Positions 42,339-50,720 of a stretch of 64,000 bases of DNA are shown here, one piece after another. The notes beneath the pieces are model-generated. The model did no database searches. It was not told the origin of the DNA and saw only the letters and a program-made list of their open reading frames with translations. The stretch is taken from contig DATIPA010000036.1 of assembly GCA_035472475.1 (NCBI GenBank), forward strand, positions 1-64,000, written 5' to 3'. The translations under genes were made by a program, and so were the position numbers. This DNA comes from JAFAXD01 sp035472475 (lineage in GTDB: Bacteria > Pseudomonadota > Alphaproteobacteria > Rhizobiales > Xanthobacteraceae). Every line of letters begins with the position of its first letter. The first letter of the stretch is position 1.

Positions 42339-42884
42339 TCATTTCGGCGCGCGTTTGGCGAGGATGCGCTGCAGGGTGCGCCGGTGCATGTTGAGCCGCC
42401 GCGCGGTCTCCGACACGTTGCGCCCGCACAGCTCATAAATCCGCTGGATGTGCTCCCAACGCACCCGATCGGCCGACATCGGGTTTTCCGGCGGCTCCGG
42501 TTTGCCTTCTGCAGTCGCCAACAAGGCGGCCGCAACCTCGTCCGCATCGGCGGGCTTGGAGAGATAGTCCACCGCGCCGAGCTTCACCGCCGTTACGGCG
42601 GTGACGATGTTGCCATACCCCGTCAGCACGATCCCGCGCGCCTCGGGTCGGCGCTTCTTGAGCGCCGAGATCACGTCGAGGCCATTGCCGTCTCCCAACC
42701 GCATGTCAACAACCGCATAGGCGGGCGCCGCGGCTTCAACTTGGTGCAAGCCTTCGCTCACGCTCTCGGCTGTTCGCACCGTGAACCCGCGCGTTTCCAT
42801 CGCGCGCGCCAGCCGCTGCAGGAACAGCTTGTCATCTTCCACGATCAGCAGAGAGCGATCTGCCGTCGGTGCGGGTGTGTTCAT
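42339..42884 (-). CDS. actR: response regulator ActR (RegA/PrrA family)
   Basis: Two-component regulator of 181 residues. The receiver domain has LLIVEDDKLF with the acidic pair, phospho-acceptor Asp60 (AVVDMRLGDGNG), and YLSKPAD with the conserved Lys. A short Pro-rich linker leads to a Fis-type helix-turn-helix (NVSETARRLNMHRRTLQRIL). RegA/ActR regulators control redox-linked processes such as respiration, carbon and nitrogen fixation, or acid tolerance. It is downstream of actS, with a 105-bp gap that contains a consensus -10 box, so it may also have its own promoter. Confidence 0.94.
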   Translation of the reverse strand: MNTPAPTADRSLLIVEDDKLFLQRLARAMETRGFTVRTAESVSEGLHQVEAAAPAYAVVDMRLGDGNGLDVISALKKRRPEARGIVLTGYGNIVTAVTAVKLGAVDYLSKPADADEVAAALLATAEGKPEPPENPMSADRVRWEHIQRIYELCGRNVSETARRLNMHRRTLQRILAKRAPK

Positions 42885-42919
42885 GTGGATTGCAACTTTC
42901 GCGAGTACGACCTTCCTGC

Positions 42920-42925
42920 ATTATA
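42920..42925 (-). promoter_or_regulatory. candidate -10 box of an internal actR promoter
   Basis: On the minus strand TATAAT (42925-42920) is a perfect -10 hexamer 35 bp before the actR ATG. No good -35 is found at 16-18 bp; TTGATG is 20 bp upstream. The promoter would allow actR to be made in excess of actS. Confidence 0.4.
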
Positions 42926-42989
42926 GGTATGCGTCTGAATGGCCGCATCAAGGCTCGGCCTCGACGCTTTCAGATTACCCCCGGTAGAT

Positions 42990-44297
42990 TCAAGCCGCCT
43001 CCGACAACGGGCGCTCGAAGTCGGCTCGCGGCCAAGTGACCCGAATGACAGCGCCACGTTGCGGAAAAACGCGATTTTCAATGGCCAATTGTCCGCCCGA
43101 ACGTTCGAGCAGCGTCTTGGCGATGAAAAACCCCAAGCCGAGGCCCGCACTCTGGCTCGCCGCCTGCATGCGTTGCGGCCGGTGTCCTTTGACGTAAGGC
43201 TCGCCGATCCGCCCGATGATCTCGGGCGGAAATCCGGGCCCGTCGTCGATGATGCTCACCGTTACGGTGTCCTCGCTCCACGCCGCCGTCACCTCGACCC
43301 GCTCGTGTGCGAAGTCCACCGCATTCTCCAGCAAGTTGCCGAGCCCATAGAGAATTGCCGGGTTGCGGGCCACGACCGGCTCGTCGTGAGCATCCTGCAT
43401 CTGATGCACGTCGATGGTGATCCCAAAATTGCGATGCGGCGAGACCACGTCCTCGATCAGCGCCGAAAGCTTCATACGTTCGAACGGCTCGCCGGGAGCC
43501 GGCAGCGCCGTCAGCTTGGCGAGGATCTCGCGGCAGCGCTGAGCCTGCTCACGCAGGAGTCGCGCATCGTCAGCATGGTCGGAGGTGCCGGCCAGTGCGA
43601 GTTCGAGTTCCTTGCTGACCAGCGCGATGGTGGACAAGGGGGTGCCGAGTTCGTGCGCCGCGGCCGCGGCGAGGCCATCGAGTTGCGAGAGATGTTGCTC
43701 GCGGGCGAGCACCAGTTCGGTGGCGACCAGCGCGTCGGCGAGCTGGCGCGCTTCCTCGGTGATCTGCCACGCGTAGATTGAGATGTAACCGATCGCCAGC
43801 AGAATCGAGAGCCATACGCCGAGCATGTAAATCGGCGGCAGCTCCAACGGATCGTCGCTCGACCATGGCAGCGGGTAGTGTACGAACACGAGCACGGTCG
43901 CGCACGAGACCGCGAAGGCGGCGAGCATCAGCGTCATGCGCGGCGGCAGCGCGGTGGCCGAGATCAGCACCGGCCCGAGAAAAAGGAATGCGAACGGATT
44001 TTCCAATCCGCCCGTGAGTGCGAGCAGCATCGCGAGCTCGGCGATGTCGACTGCCAGGAGCCAGGCTGCACGTTCGGGCGCAAGCCGTTCATTCCCGCGA
44101 AAGCGCAGACGCAGGAACAGATTGAAGGCCGCGTAAGCGCCGACCACCGCGAGGCACTGCCAGAACGGCAACTGAAAATCGAGCCCGTCGGCGACCACCA
44201 GCAACGCTGCGATTTGGCCGAAGATCGCGAGCCAACGCAGGCGCACCAGCGTGTCAAGGCGCACGCTGCGGCGCGGGTGATGCTGAAGCGCCGTCAT
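42990..44297 (-). CDS. actS: redox-sensing histidine kinase ActS (RegB/PrrB family)
   Basis: Membrane sensor kinase of 435 residues with about six spans in the first 180. The quinone-binding heptapeptide GGLENPF is at 97-103. His215 is the phosphorylated His (AAAHELGTPLS), and Cys255 (QRCREIL) lies 40 residues later, as RegB Cys265 does after His225, so redox control by this cysteine is likely conserved. The ATP-binding domain has GNLLENAVDFA, IDDGPGFPPE and GLGLGFFIAKTLLERSGG. Its ATG overlaps the stop of the upstream metallo-hydrolase as ATGA, so the two are co-translated. Confidence 0.95.
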   Translation of the reverse strand: MTALQHHPRRSVRLDTLVRLRWLAIFGQIAALLVVADGLDFQLPFWQCLAVVGAYAAFNLFLRLRFRGNERLAPERAAWLLAVDIAELAMLLALTGGLENPFAFLFLGPVLISATALPPRMTLMLAAFAVSCATVLVFVHYPLPWSSDDPLELPPIYMLGVWLSILLAIGYISIYAWQITEEARQLADALVATELVLAREQHLSQLDGLAAAAAHELGTPLSTIALVSKELELALAGTSDHADDARLLREQAQRCREILAKLTALPAPGEPFERMKLSALIEDVVSPHRNFGITIDVHQMQDAHDEPVVARNPAILYGLGNLLENAVDFAHERVEVTAAWSEDTVTVSIIDDGPGFPPEIIGRIGEPYVKGHRPQRMQAASQSAGLGLGFFIAKTLLERSGGQLAIENRVFPQRGAVIRVTWPRADFERPLSEAA

Positions 44298-45028
44298 GCC
44301 GCGTTCATGGCGGCGCGCAGCCGGCCATCGTAGAAATCGGCGAGCGCGCGCAATTGCTGGCCGCCATCACCCTCAAACGAAGAACCGTGCATGACGGCGA
44401 GCGCGGCCGGCTCGAGGCTTGCCAAACGGCGGATGGTCGGTGCCGTCGTTGGGCCGAGCGCGGTCGCCATATTGATGTCGTCTGAAGCGGTCGCTGGTCC
44501 GACAATGTCGGATCGAGTGAGCGCGGGACCGCGCCCGTAGTGCGCAAAGAGATCGCCCGCAAACAGCGTGCGCGTCGTCTCCTCGAAGATCACCCCCGCG
44601 TCCCAGCCGTGCGGCACATGCGGGGTATCGATGTAACGCACGCGCCGCCCGCCGATATCCATCACTTCGCTATCGGCCAGCACACGAGGCGGGCGGTCGG
44701 CCATGTCGGCAACCGACAGGCGACAAGCGAGCATGCCATGGGCTAGCTCGGCGCGCGGCGCGACCGCCAGCCATTCGTTCATGGCGCCGCATTCGTCAGC
44801 CTCGAAATGCCCGAAGGTGATCCACCGAAGCGCATCGAGCGGCAGCACCTTGGCAACCGCCGGTGCCAGCGATGGAAACATCTTGCGCTTGCCGCAGTGA
44901 AACAGCAGCGGTTCGTCGCCCCTGATCAGGAAATGATTGAACGTGAAACCCGCTGGCGGGGCGATTTCGGGAACGTAAAGTGAAAACCGGAAAATACCGT
45001 CGCCGATCTCGTCGATCTGAGCATCCAT
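44294..45028 (-). CDS. metallo-beta-lactamase-fold protein with a flavodiiron-type metal site
   Basis: A 244-residue single-domain protein related to the di-iron domain of flavodiiron proteins (oxygen/NO reductases), here without the flavodoxin domain. The metal ligands follow the flavodiiron HxExD pattern rather than the hydrolase HxHxDH: His74, Glu76 and Asp78 (GHFEADE), then His137 or His140 (TPHVPHGWD), Asp159 (FAGDLFA) and His214 (VMHGSSF). ATG 45028 has GGAGG 5 nt upstream; a TTG at 45049 is less likely. It overlaps actS by 4 bp, placing it first in an operon with the redox sensor pair. Confidence 0.85.
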   Translation of the reverse strand: MDAQIDEIGDGIFRFSLYVPEIAPPAGFTFNHFLIRGDEPLLFHCGKRKMFPSLAPAVAKVLPLDALRWITFGHFEADECGAMNEWLAVAPRAELAHGMLACRLSVADMADRPPRVLADSEVMDIGGRRVRYIDTPHVPHGWDAGVIFEETTRTLFAGDLFAHYGRGPALTRSDIVGPATASDDINMATALGPTTAPTIRRLASLEPAALAVMHGSSFEGDGGQQLRALADFYDGRLRAAMNAA

Positions 45029-45137
45029 GAACGCCTCCGCCGCATCCAAATAGCGTTATATTGGATATAGGCAGCCCGCGCAGTGCTGCACGAGGACGCA
45101 AGCGGACCGGGCGTTGGAGCAGAATGTCGCGGGCGAC

Positions 45138-46340
45138 TTAGGCTGTCACTTCCTCGGCGGCCGGAACCACCTTGACTTGATGCGCCTGCAGCGCGGGCAA
45201 CACCTTCTCGGCGAACAATCTGATCTGATTCATGAACATGTCATGCGGCATGGCGCCGGTATTCATGCGCAGATGCACCACGTCGGCGCCGGTGCGATCG
45301 ATGGCCGCAATGATGCGATCGCGCACTTCGTCGGCCGTGCCCCATGGCATCGTTTCAGCGCGGCGGGCGACGTCGTTCATCGTCAGGTTGCGGAAATCCT
45401 CGCGCAGGCGTTGCGCTTCCCGCATGTTCTCCGGGCTGACGTAATCGAGCGATGAATTGCTGACGTAGCCGAGCGTGCGCTGAATATTGGTCTCGGTCAC
45501 ATTGCCGTGGCTGAACAGCGACCGGTTGAAGTAGAGATAGTACGGGCCGGCCTCCTTGACGGCCTGCGCCTTGCTGTCGGCAATATAGGCCGCGCCGGCA
45601 ATGCTCAGATGTTTCGGCGTGATGCGATGACCGTTCTGCGCCAGGCATTTCGCGTAATAGCGGATGATGTCGCGCTGCAGACCGTGGACGCGGCTCTCGC
45701 CCGGCGTAATCGGAATGTTATGTTTGGCCGCCCACTCGATTGACTCCTTGCTGCCGGTGATCGGCGTCCAGATCGGCGGATGCGGCTGCTGGACCGGCCG
45801 CGGCCACATGGCTACGTCCTTGAAGGACCAGAATTTGCCGTCATAGGAGAACACGTCCTCGGTCCAGGCGCGTACGATGATGTCGTAGGCTTCTTCAAAG
45901 CGTGCGCGCGACTCCGACAGCGGCACGTTGTGCACCTGATACTCGCGTGGAATTCCGCGCGCGATGCCGGAGATCAGCCGGCCATTCGACAGGCAGTCGA
46001 TCATGGCAAGCTCTTCGGCAAGCCGCAGCGGGCTGTGCAGCGGAATGAGATTACCGTAGATCAGTAACTTGAGGTTCTTGGTGCGCTGTGCGGCCGCGGC
46101 CGCCATGAGGTTGGGCGAGTTCATCAGCCCATAGGGCGACGTGTGATGCTCGTTAAAGCCAACCCCGTCGTATCCGAGCCGATCGAGCTCCTCCCAGGCG
46201 TCGAGATGCTCCGCGTAGGTCCTCACCGCGATCTTGGGGTCGAAGTAGTCTTTGCCGAGCGGATAGGGCAGCGCCTTGCCGTGTTCGAGGTCGTCGAGAT
46301 AGGCGCCGTAAGGCAGGAGATCGAAGACAAAGACCTGCAT
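45138..46340 (-). CDS. luciferase-like (LLM) flavin-dependent monooxygenase, second type
   Basis: A 400-residue TIM-barrel flavoprotein. The start MQVFVFDLLPYG is followed by DRLGYDGVGFNEHHTSPYGL (the LLM loop with the conserved HH), AEELAMIDCLSNGRLISGIARGIPREY near 110, and PHPPIWTPITGSKES. CAGGG precedes the ATG. Reduced flavin must come from an unlinked reductase. It belongs to a different LLM branch than the protein at 37801-38907. It is on the same strand as the MBL-actS-actR genes, 109 bp upstream. Confidence 0.87.
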   Translation of the reverse strand: MQVFVFDLLPYGAYLDDLEHGKALPYPLGKDYFDPKIAVRTYAEHLDAWEELDRLGYDGVGFNEHHTSPYGLMNSPNLMAAAAAQRTKNLKLLIYGNLIPLHSPLRLAEELAMIDCLSNGRLISGIARGIPREYQVHNVPLSESRARFEEAYDIIVRAWTEDVFSYDGKFWSFKDVAMWPRPVQQPHPPIWTPITGSKESIEWAAKHNIPITPGESRVHGLQRDIIRYYAKCLAQNGHRITPKHLSIAGAAYIADSKAQAVKEAGPYYLYFNRSLFSHGNVTETNIQRTLGYVSNSSLDYVSPENMREAQRLREDFRNLTMNDVARRAETMPWGTADEVRDRIIAAIDRTGADVVHLRMNTGAMPHDMFMNQIRLFAEKVLPALQAHQVKVVPAAEEVTA

Positions 46341-46452
46341 GTATGATCCCTGAGGTGGATGCTGATCGTGGCGATAGATGTCGAAAACGCTAGCGCATCC
46401 GATGCGGGCTTCCTACCTTTTCGTTCTGGGACATCAAGAAAGCAAACCTGCC

Positions 46453-46764
46453 ATGTCCAAACCCGTCATCGTGTCGATTCCGCACAGCCTCGGAAAGGCG
46501 GAAGCGCGACGTCGGCTCGAGGTCGGCCTCGGGTCCGTCCGCAGCCATTTTGGCAATGTGCTGAACGTACAGGAGGAGGTCTGGAGCGGCGACAGCCTGG
46601 CGTTTCGGGCGAGCGTCCTGACCCAGCAGACTTCGGGTACGATCACGGTCGCCGACGATCATGTCCGGGTGGAAGTGCTGCTGCCGTGGGCGCTGGCACT
46701 GCTTGCCCAAGGCGCGACGTCGTTGATCCGCTCGCGCGGACAGCTCATGCTCGACAAGAAGTAG
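46453..46764 (+). CDS. polyhydroxyalkanoate granule-associated family protein
   Basis: A 103-residue protein of the polyhydroxyalkanoic acid system family (PHA granule-region protein). Its whole length matches the pattern: VIVSIPHSLGKAEARRRLE at the start, a beta-strand region with SLAFRASVLTQQTSGTITV, and PWALALLAQGATSLIRSRGQLML at the end. The frame is open from 46378, but ATG 46453 is the family start. Function is inferred only from the association of relatives with PHA genes; no PHA synthase or phasin is in this window. Confidence 0.8.
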   Translation: MSKPVIVSIPHSLGKAEARRRLEVGLGSVRSHFGNVLNVQEEVWSGDSLAFRASVLTQQTSGTITVADDHVRVEVLLPWALALLAQGATSLIRSRGQLMLDKK

Positions 46765-46792
46765 CAACCCGCGCCCGCTGAGGACTTGGCTC

Positions 46793-48199
46793 ATGGTGAC
46801 GTCGAAGCCGTTTCTTGTTGTGGCCGCCTTGCTTCTGGCGCTGGCGGCAGCACAGGCCGCCGAATTGACCCCGGAGCAGCAGGCCTTTCGGCAGATCTAC
46901 CAGGAACTGGTTGAGATCAACACGACCGACTCTATCGGCGACACCGCGAAGGCTGCCGAGGCGATGGCGGCTCGTCTGCGGACGGCTGGGCTCGCCGATG
47001 TGCAAGTCCTCTCCTCGGGACCACGCAAGGGCAACCTGGTGGCACGGCTTCGCGGTACCGGCGCGCGCCGTCCAATTCTTCTGATTGCCCACATCGACGT
47101 GGTCGAAGCCAAGCGCGAGGACTGGGACTCCGATCCGTTCAAGCTCGAGGAAGTGAATGGTCAATTCCGGGCACGCGGATCAATCGACGACAAGGCGATG
47201 GCGTCGGCGTTCGTCGCCAACCTCATTGAATACGCCAAGGAAGGGTTTCACCCAGACCGGGACATCATCGTTGCGTTGACCACCGACGAGGAGCTCTCCG
47301 ACTCGCCGCACGATGGCGCGCATTGGCTCCTGCAAAATCATCGCCCGTTGATCGAGGCCGAGTTCGCCATCAACGAGGGCGGTGGCGGATCGCTGCGCGA
47401 TGGTCAGCCCATGCGCCTCTCCGTTCAGCTGGCCGAGAAGGTCTACCAAAGCTATCGCTTGGAGGTGACCGATCCGGGCGGCCACAGCGCGGTGCCGCGG
47501 CCCGACAACGCAATCTACCGGCTGGCGCAAGCGCTGACGCGGCTCGCCCAGTTCGAGTTTCCGATCAGCCTGAATGCGGTGACGCGGGCCTATTTCGAAC
47601 GCGTTGCGGCGAGCGAGCGCCCGGACGTCGCGGCGGCGATCGCGGCGTTGCTCGCAGGCAAGACCGACGACCCGTCGCTCGCGGTGCTCACGCGCGGCCC
47701 GACCAATAACGCGCTCCTGCGCACAACCTGCGTTGCGACCATGCTCAACGCCGGCGAAGCCGAGAACGCCTTGCCGCAGACGGCGCGCGCAACCGTCAAC
47801 TGCCGTTTGATGCCGGGCCAGCCTCCGAGCGAGGTCGAGGTCGCGCTCAACCGCGCAATCAACGATCCGAAGGTCGCGATCACACCCCTCGGCCAGGCGG
47901 TCGAGAGCCCGCCGTCACCGATCAATCCCGAGGTCATGCGGGCGGTGGAGCGTATTTCCAGCGATATGTGGCCAGGCGTGCCGGTAATCGCGACCATGTC
48001 GGGCGGCTACACCGACAGCCGGTGGCTGCGCAACGCCGGAATCCCGGCATATGGAGTCTCTGGCCTGTTCACCGACGGCGCGACCAGCGGCGTGCATGGC
48101 CGCAACGAGCACGTCGGCGTCAAGCAAATCTACGACAGCAAAGAGTTCCTCTACCGGCTGGTTAAGGCGCTGGCGGGCGGGAGCCAGACGTCGCCCTGA
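46793..48199 (+). CDS. exported M20/M25/M40-family zinc metallohydrolase
   Basis: A 468-residue hydrolase with a signal peptide (PFLVVAALLLALAAAQAA, cleavage near AQA-A). Di-zinc ligands are visible in order: LLIAHIDVVEAKREDW (His and Asp), RGSIDDKAM (bridging Asp), TTDEELSD (catalytic and metal Glu), INEGGG, and GVHGRNEHV (last His). The family removes amino-acid or acyl groups from peptides or amides; export points to nutrient scavenging in the periplasm. It is 28 bp behind the PHA-type gene and converges on the molybdopterin-subunit gene with 13 bp between stop codons. Confidence 0.9.
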   Translation: MVTSKPFLVVAALLLALAAAQAAELTPEQQAFRQIYQELVEINTTDSIGDTAKAAEAMAARLRTAGLADVQVLSSGPRKGNLVARLRGTGARRPILLIAHIDVVEAKREDWDSDPFKLEEVNGQFRARGSIDDKAMASAFVANLIEYAKEGFHPDRDIIVALTTDEELSDSPHDGAHWLLQNHRPLIEAEFAINEGGGGSLRDGQPMRLSVQLAEKVYQSYRLEVTDPGGHSAVPRPDNAIYRLAQALTRLAQFEFPISLNAVTRAYFERVAASERPDVAAAIAALLAGKTDDPSLAVLTRGPTNNALLRTTCVATMLNAGEAENALPQTARATVNCRLMPGQPPSEVEVALNRAINDPKVAITPLGQAVESPPSPINPEVMRAVERISSDMWPGVPVIATMSGGYTDSRWLRNAGIPAYGVSGLFTDGATSGVHGRNEHVGVKQIYDSKEFLYRLVKALAGGSQTSP

Positions 48200-48212
48200 C
48201 CCTGACCCCCAA

Positions 48213-50549
48213 TCACGCCGCCTCGGCGCCGGCTTTGTGCAATGCCGCCCACACCTTGGCCGGTGTGGCAGGCATGTCGAACTCCGCGATCCCATACGGT
48301 CGCAGCACGTCGAGCAGTGCCGCCATGATGGCGGGCGGCGCGCCGGTCGCGCCGGCTTCGCCGCAGCCCTTGATGCCGAGCGGGTTCGTGGTCGACGGCA
48401 CTTCGACGAGATCGCCGGCGATGTCGGGAAGATCATCAGCCCGCGGCATCGCGTAGTCCTGGAAGCTGCCGGTCAGGAGCTGGCCGGCGGGATCATAGAC
48501 GATCTGTTCCATCAGCGCCTGACCGAGACCCTGTCCAACGCCGCCGTGCACCTGGCCCTCGGCCAAGAGGTGGTTCATCACGTGCCCGACGTCATCGACC
48601 GCCGTGTAGCGCACGACGGTCACCACCCCGGTGTCGGGATCGACCTCGACTTCGCAGGTGTGGCAGCCGTTGGGGTAGCACGGCGGCTCGGCCGCGAAGG
48701 TGCCCGCGGCCTCGAGGCCGACGCCGAATTGCGGCGGCAAGAACATCGGCGCGTAAAACGCCTTGGCCACGTCGGTGAGCGGGATCGCCCGGTCGGTGCC
48801 GACGATGCCGAACTTGCCGTCCTTGAACTCGATGTCGCCGACCGAGGCCTCGAGCATGCGCGCCGCCATCTGCTTCGCCTTCTCGACGATCTGGTCGGCT
48901 GCTTTCCGCAGCGCGTTGCCGCCCACCATCATGCTGCGCGAGCCGTAGGTGCCGCGCCCGATCGGCACCTCGTTGGTGTCGCCCTGAATGAACCGAATGT
49001 TCTCGAACGGCACGCCGAGCCATTCGGCCACCATCTGCGAGTACACGGTGGCATGGCCTTGGCCGTGCGAATGCGTGCCGGCCAGGATCGTGACCTGGCC
49101 GCTCGGATCAAAGCGCAGATCCATGCGCTCGTTGAAGATCGCAGCCTCTTCCAGGAAGTAGGCGAGGCCAAATCCGCGTAGCTTGCCGTTGCCCTTGGAT
49201 TCTTTGCGGCGTTGCGCAAATCCCTTGTAATCAGCGAGCTTGAGGCACTCCTCCGTGACCTTGGCAAAATCGCCGCTGTCGTAAACCACGCCCGACGTAT
49301 TCGTGTAGGGCATCTTCGCAGCCGGAATGTAGTTCTTGCGCCGCAGCTCGATCGGATCGACCTTCAGCTCGGCCGCCGCCTTGTCGATCAGCCGTTCGAC
49401 CAAGTAGGTCGCCTCCGGCCGGCCGGCGCCTCGATAAGGCGCCATCGGCGACGTGTTGGTGAGCACGGCCTTGGCGAAAATGACGCCCGCCGGAACGTCG
49501 TAGACGCCGGACAGAAGCTTGACCGAGAACATGCTGGTCGCAAACGCGGCGCCGGTGACGTGCGAACCGACCGCATGCATGGATTGGGCGCGGATGCCGA
49601 TGATCTTGTTGTTCTCGTCAAACGCGAGCTCTCCGGTCACGACCTGATCGCGCCCGTGCGCATCGCCCTGCAGGGCTTCGGCGCGAGTTGAGGTCCATTT
49701 GACCGGCCGGCCGACCCGGCGCGATGCCATCAACACCAACGCGTCTTCCGGATACGGGCCGCCCTTCATGCCAAAGCCGCCGCCGACATCGGGCGCGATG
49801 ACGCGGAGCTTCGTCTCCGGGATATGGAAGATCTGGCCGGCGATTTGCGAACGCACGCCGTGCGGGTTCTGTGAGGTAGTGTAGAGCGTGAAGCCCTCGC
49901 TATCGGCCGCGTAGTCACCGATCGCGGCGCGCGGTTCGATCGAGTTGGCGGAGATGCGGTTGTTGGTGAGCGTGAGCGTCGTGACGTGCTTGGCCTTGGC
50001 AAACGCCGCGTCGGCTGCGTCCTTGTTGCCCATCATCATGACGAACGCGATGTTGCCGGGGTTGTCGTCCCACACCGTGGTGGCGCCCGACTTGGTCGCC
50101 TCCTGGATGGTGGTCACGGCAGGCAGCGGCTCGTAGTCGACTTCGATCAGTTCGGCGGCGCTGCGGGCCTGTCCCTCGGTCTCGGCCACCACCAGCGCGA
50201 CCCGGTCGCCGACGTGGCGCACCTTGTCGGTCGCCAGCAACGGGCGTGACGCGCGATAGCCCTTGGGAGCGCCGAAATCCTCCGGCATGATCGGAATGAG
50301 CATGCCGAGCTTTTCGTCGGCGACGTCTTTCGCGGTGATGACGTCGAGCACGCCGTCGGCCTTCTTGGCCGCCGCTGTGTCGATGCGCTTGATACGGGCA
50401 TGGCCGTGCGGCGACATCACCAGAACGCCGAACGCCTGCTGCGGCAGATCGATGTCGTCGACAAAACGGCCGCGGCCGGTGAGAAAGCGTTGATCCTCGA
50501 CCCGGCGGACCGGTTGCCCTATACCAAATTTGCTGACGACTGCGTCCAC
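48213..50549 (-). CDS. xanthine dehydrogenase/CO dehydrogenase-like molybdopterin-binding subunit (form II CoxL type)
   Basis: The large catalytic subunit of a molybdenum hydroxylase, 778 residues. The sequence has DVGGGFG (254-260) for the molybdopterin site, PYRGAGR (371-377), which is the form II CoxL version of the active-site loop (form I has AYRCSFR), and catalytic Glu731 in GCGEAGA. The enzyme would hydroxylate an aldehyde, heterocycle or similar compound rather than CO. The FAD (CoxM) and 2Fe-2S (CoxS) subunits that normally accompany it are absent on both sides, so it must recruit them from elsewhere. Confidence 0.92.
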   Translation of the reverse strand: MDAVVSKFGIGQPVRRVEDQRFLTGRGRFVDDIDLPQQAFGVLVMSPHGHARIKRIDTAAAKKADGVLDVITAKDVADEKLGMLIPIMPEDFGAPKGYRASRPLLATDKVRHVGDRVALVVAETEGQARSAAELIEVDYEPLPAVTTIQEATKSGATTVWDDNPGNIAFVMMMGNKDAADAAFAKAKHVTTLTLTNNRISANSIEPRAAIGDYAADSEGFTLYTTSQNPHGVRSQIAGQIFHIPETKLRVIAPDVGGGFGMKGGPYPEDALVLMASRRVGRPVKWTSTRAEALQGDAHGRDQVVTGELAFDENNKIIGIRAQSMHAVGSHVTGAAFATSMFSVKLLSGVYDVPAGVIFAKAVLTNTSPMAPYRGAGRPEATYLVERLIDKAAAELKVDPIELRRKNYIPAAKMPYTNTSGVVYDSGDFAKVTEECLKLADYKGFAQRRKESKGNGKLRGFGLAYFLEEAAIFNERMDLRFDPSGQVTILAGTHSHGQGHATVYSQMVAEWLGVPFENIRFIQGDTNEVPIGRGTYGSRSMMVGGNALRKAADQIVEKAKQMAARMLEASVGDIEFKDGKFGIVGTDRAIPLTDVAKAFYAPMFLPPQFGVGLEAAGTFAAEPPCYPNGCHTCEVEVDPDTGVVTVVRYTAVDDVGHVMNHLLAEGQVHGGVGQGLGQALMEQIVYDPAGQLLTGSFQDYAMPRADDLPDIAGDLVEVPSTTNPLGIKGCGEAGATGAPPAIMAALLDVLRPYGIAEFDMPATPAKVWAALHKAGAEAA

Positions 50550-50720
50550 GGCGTCCCCCTGCGTCTGGCCTGAAGATGATGGCGAGCCCCACGAGGGCCC
50601 CGGCGGTTCCAGCTATTTGAGCCGTAACCCCATGGAAGTGCAAGCTGGTTGGGGTTGCCAATCAGTGCTAGGGTCCCTACCACCCTGGGGGCCAAGCCAA
50701 GCCGATGCAAAGGAAGCATG

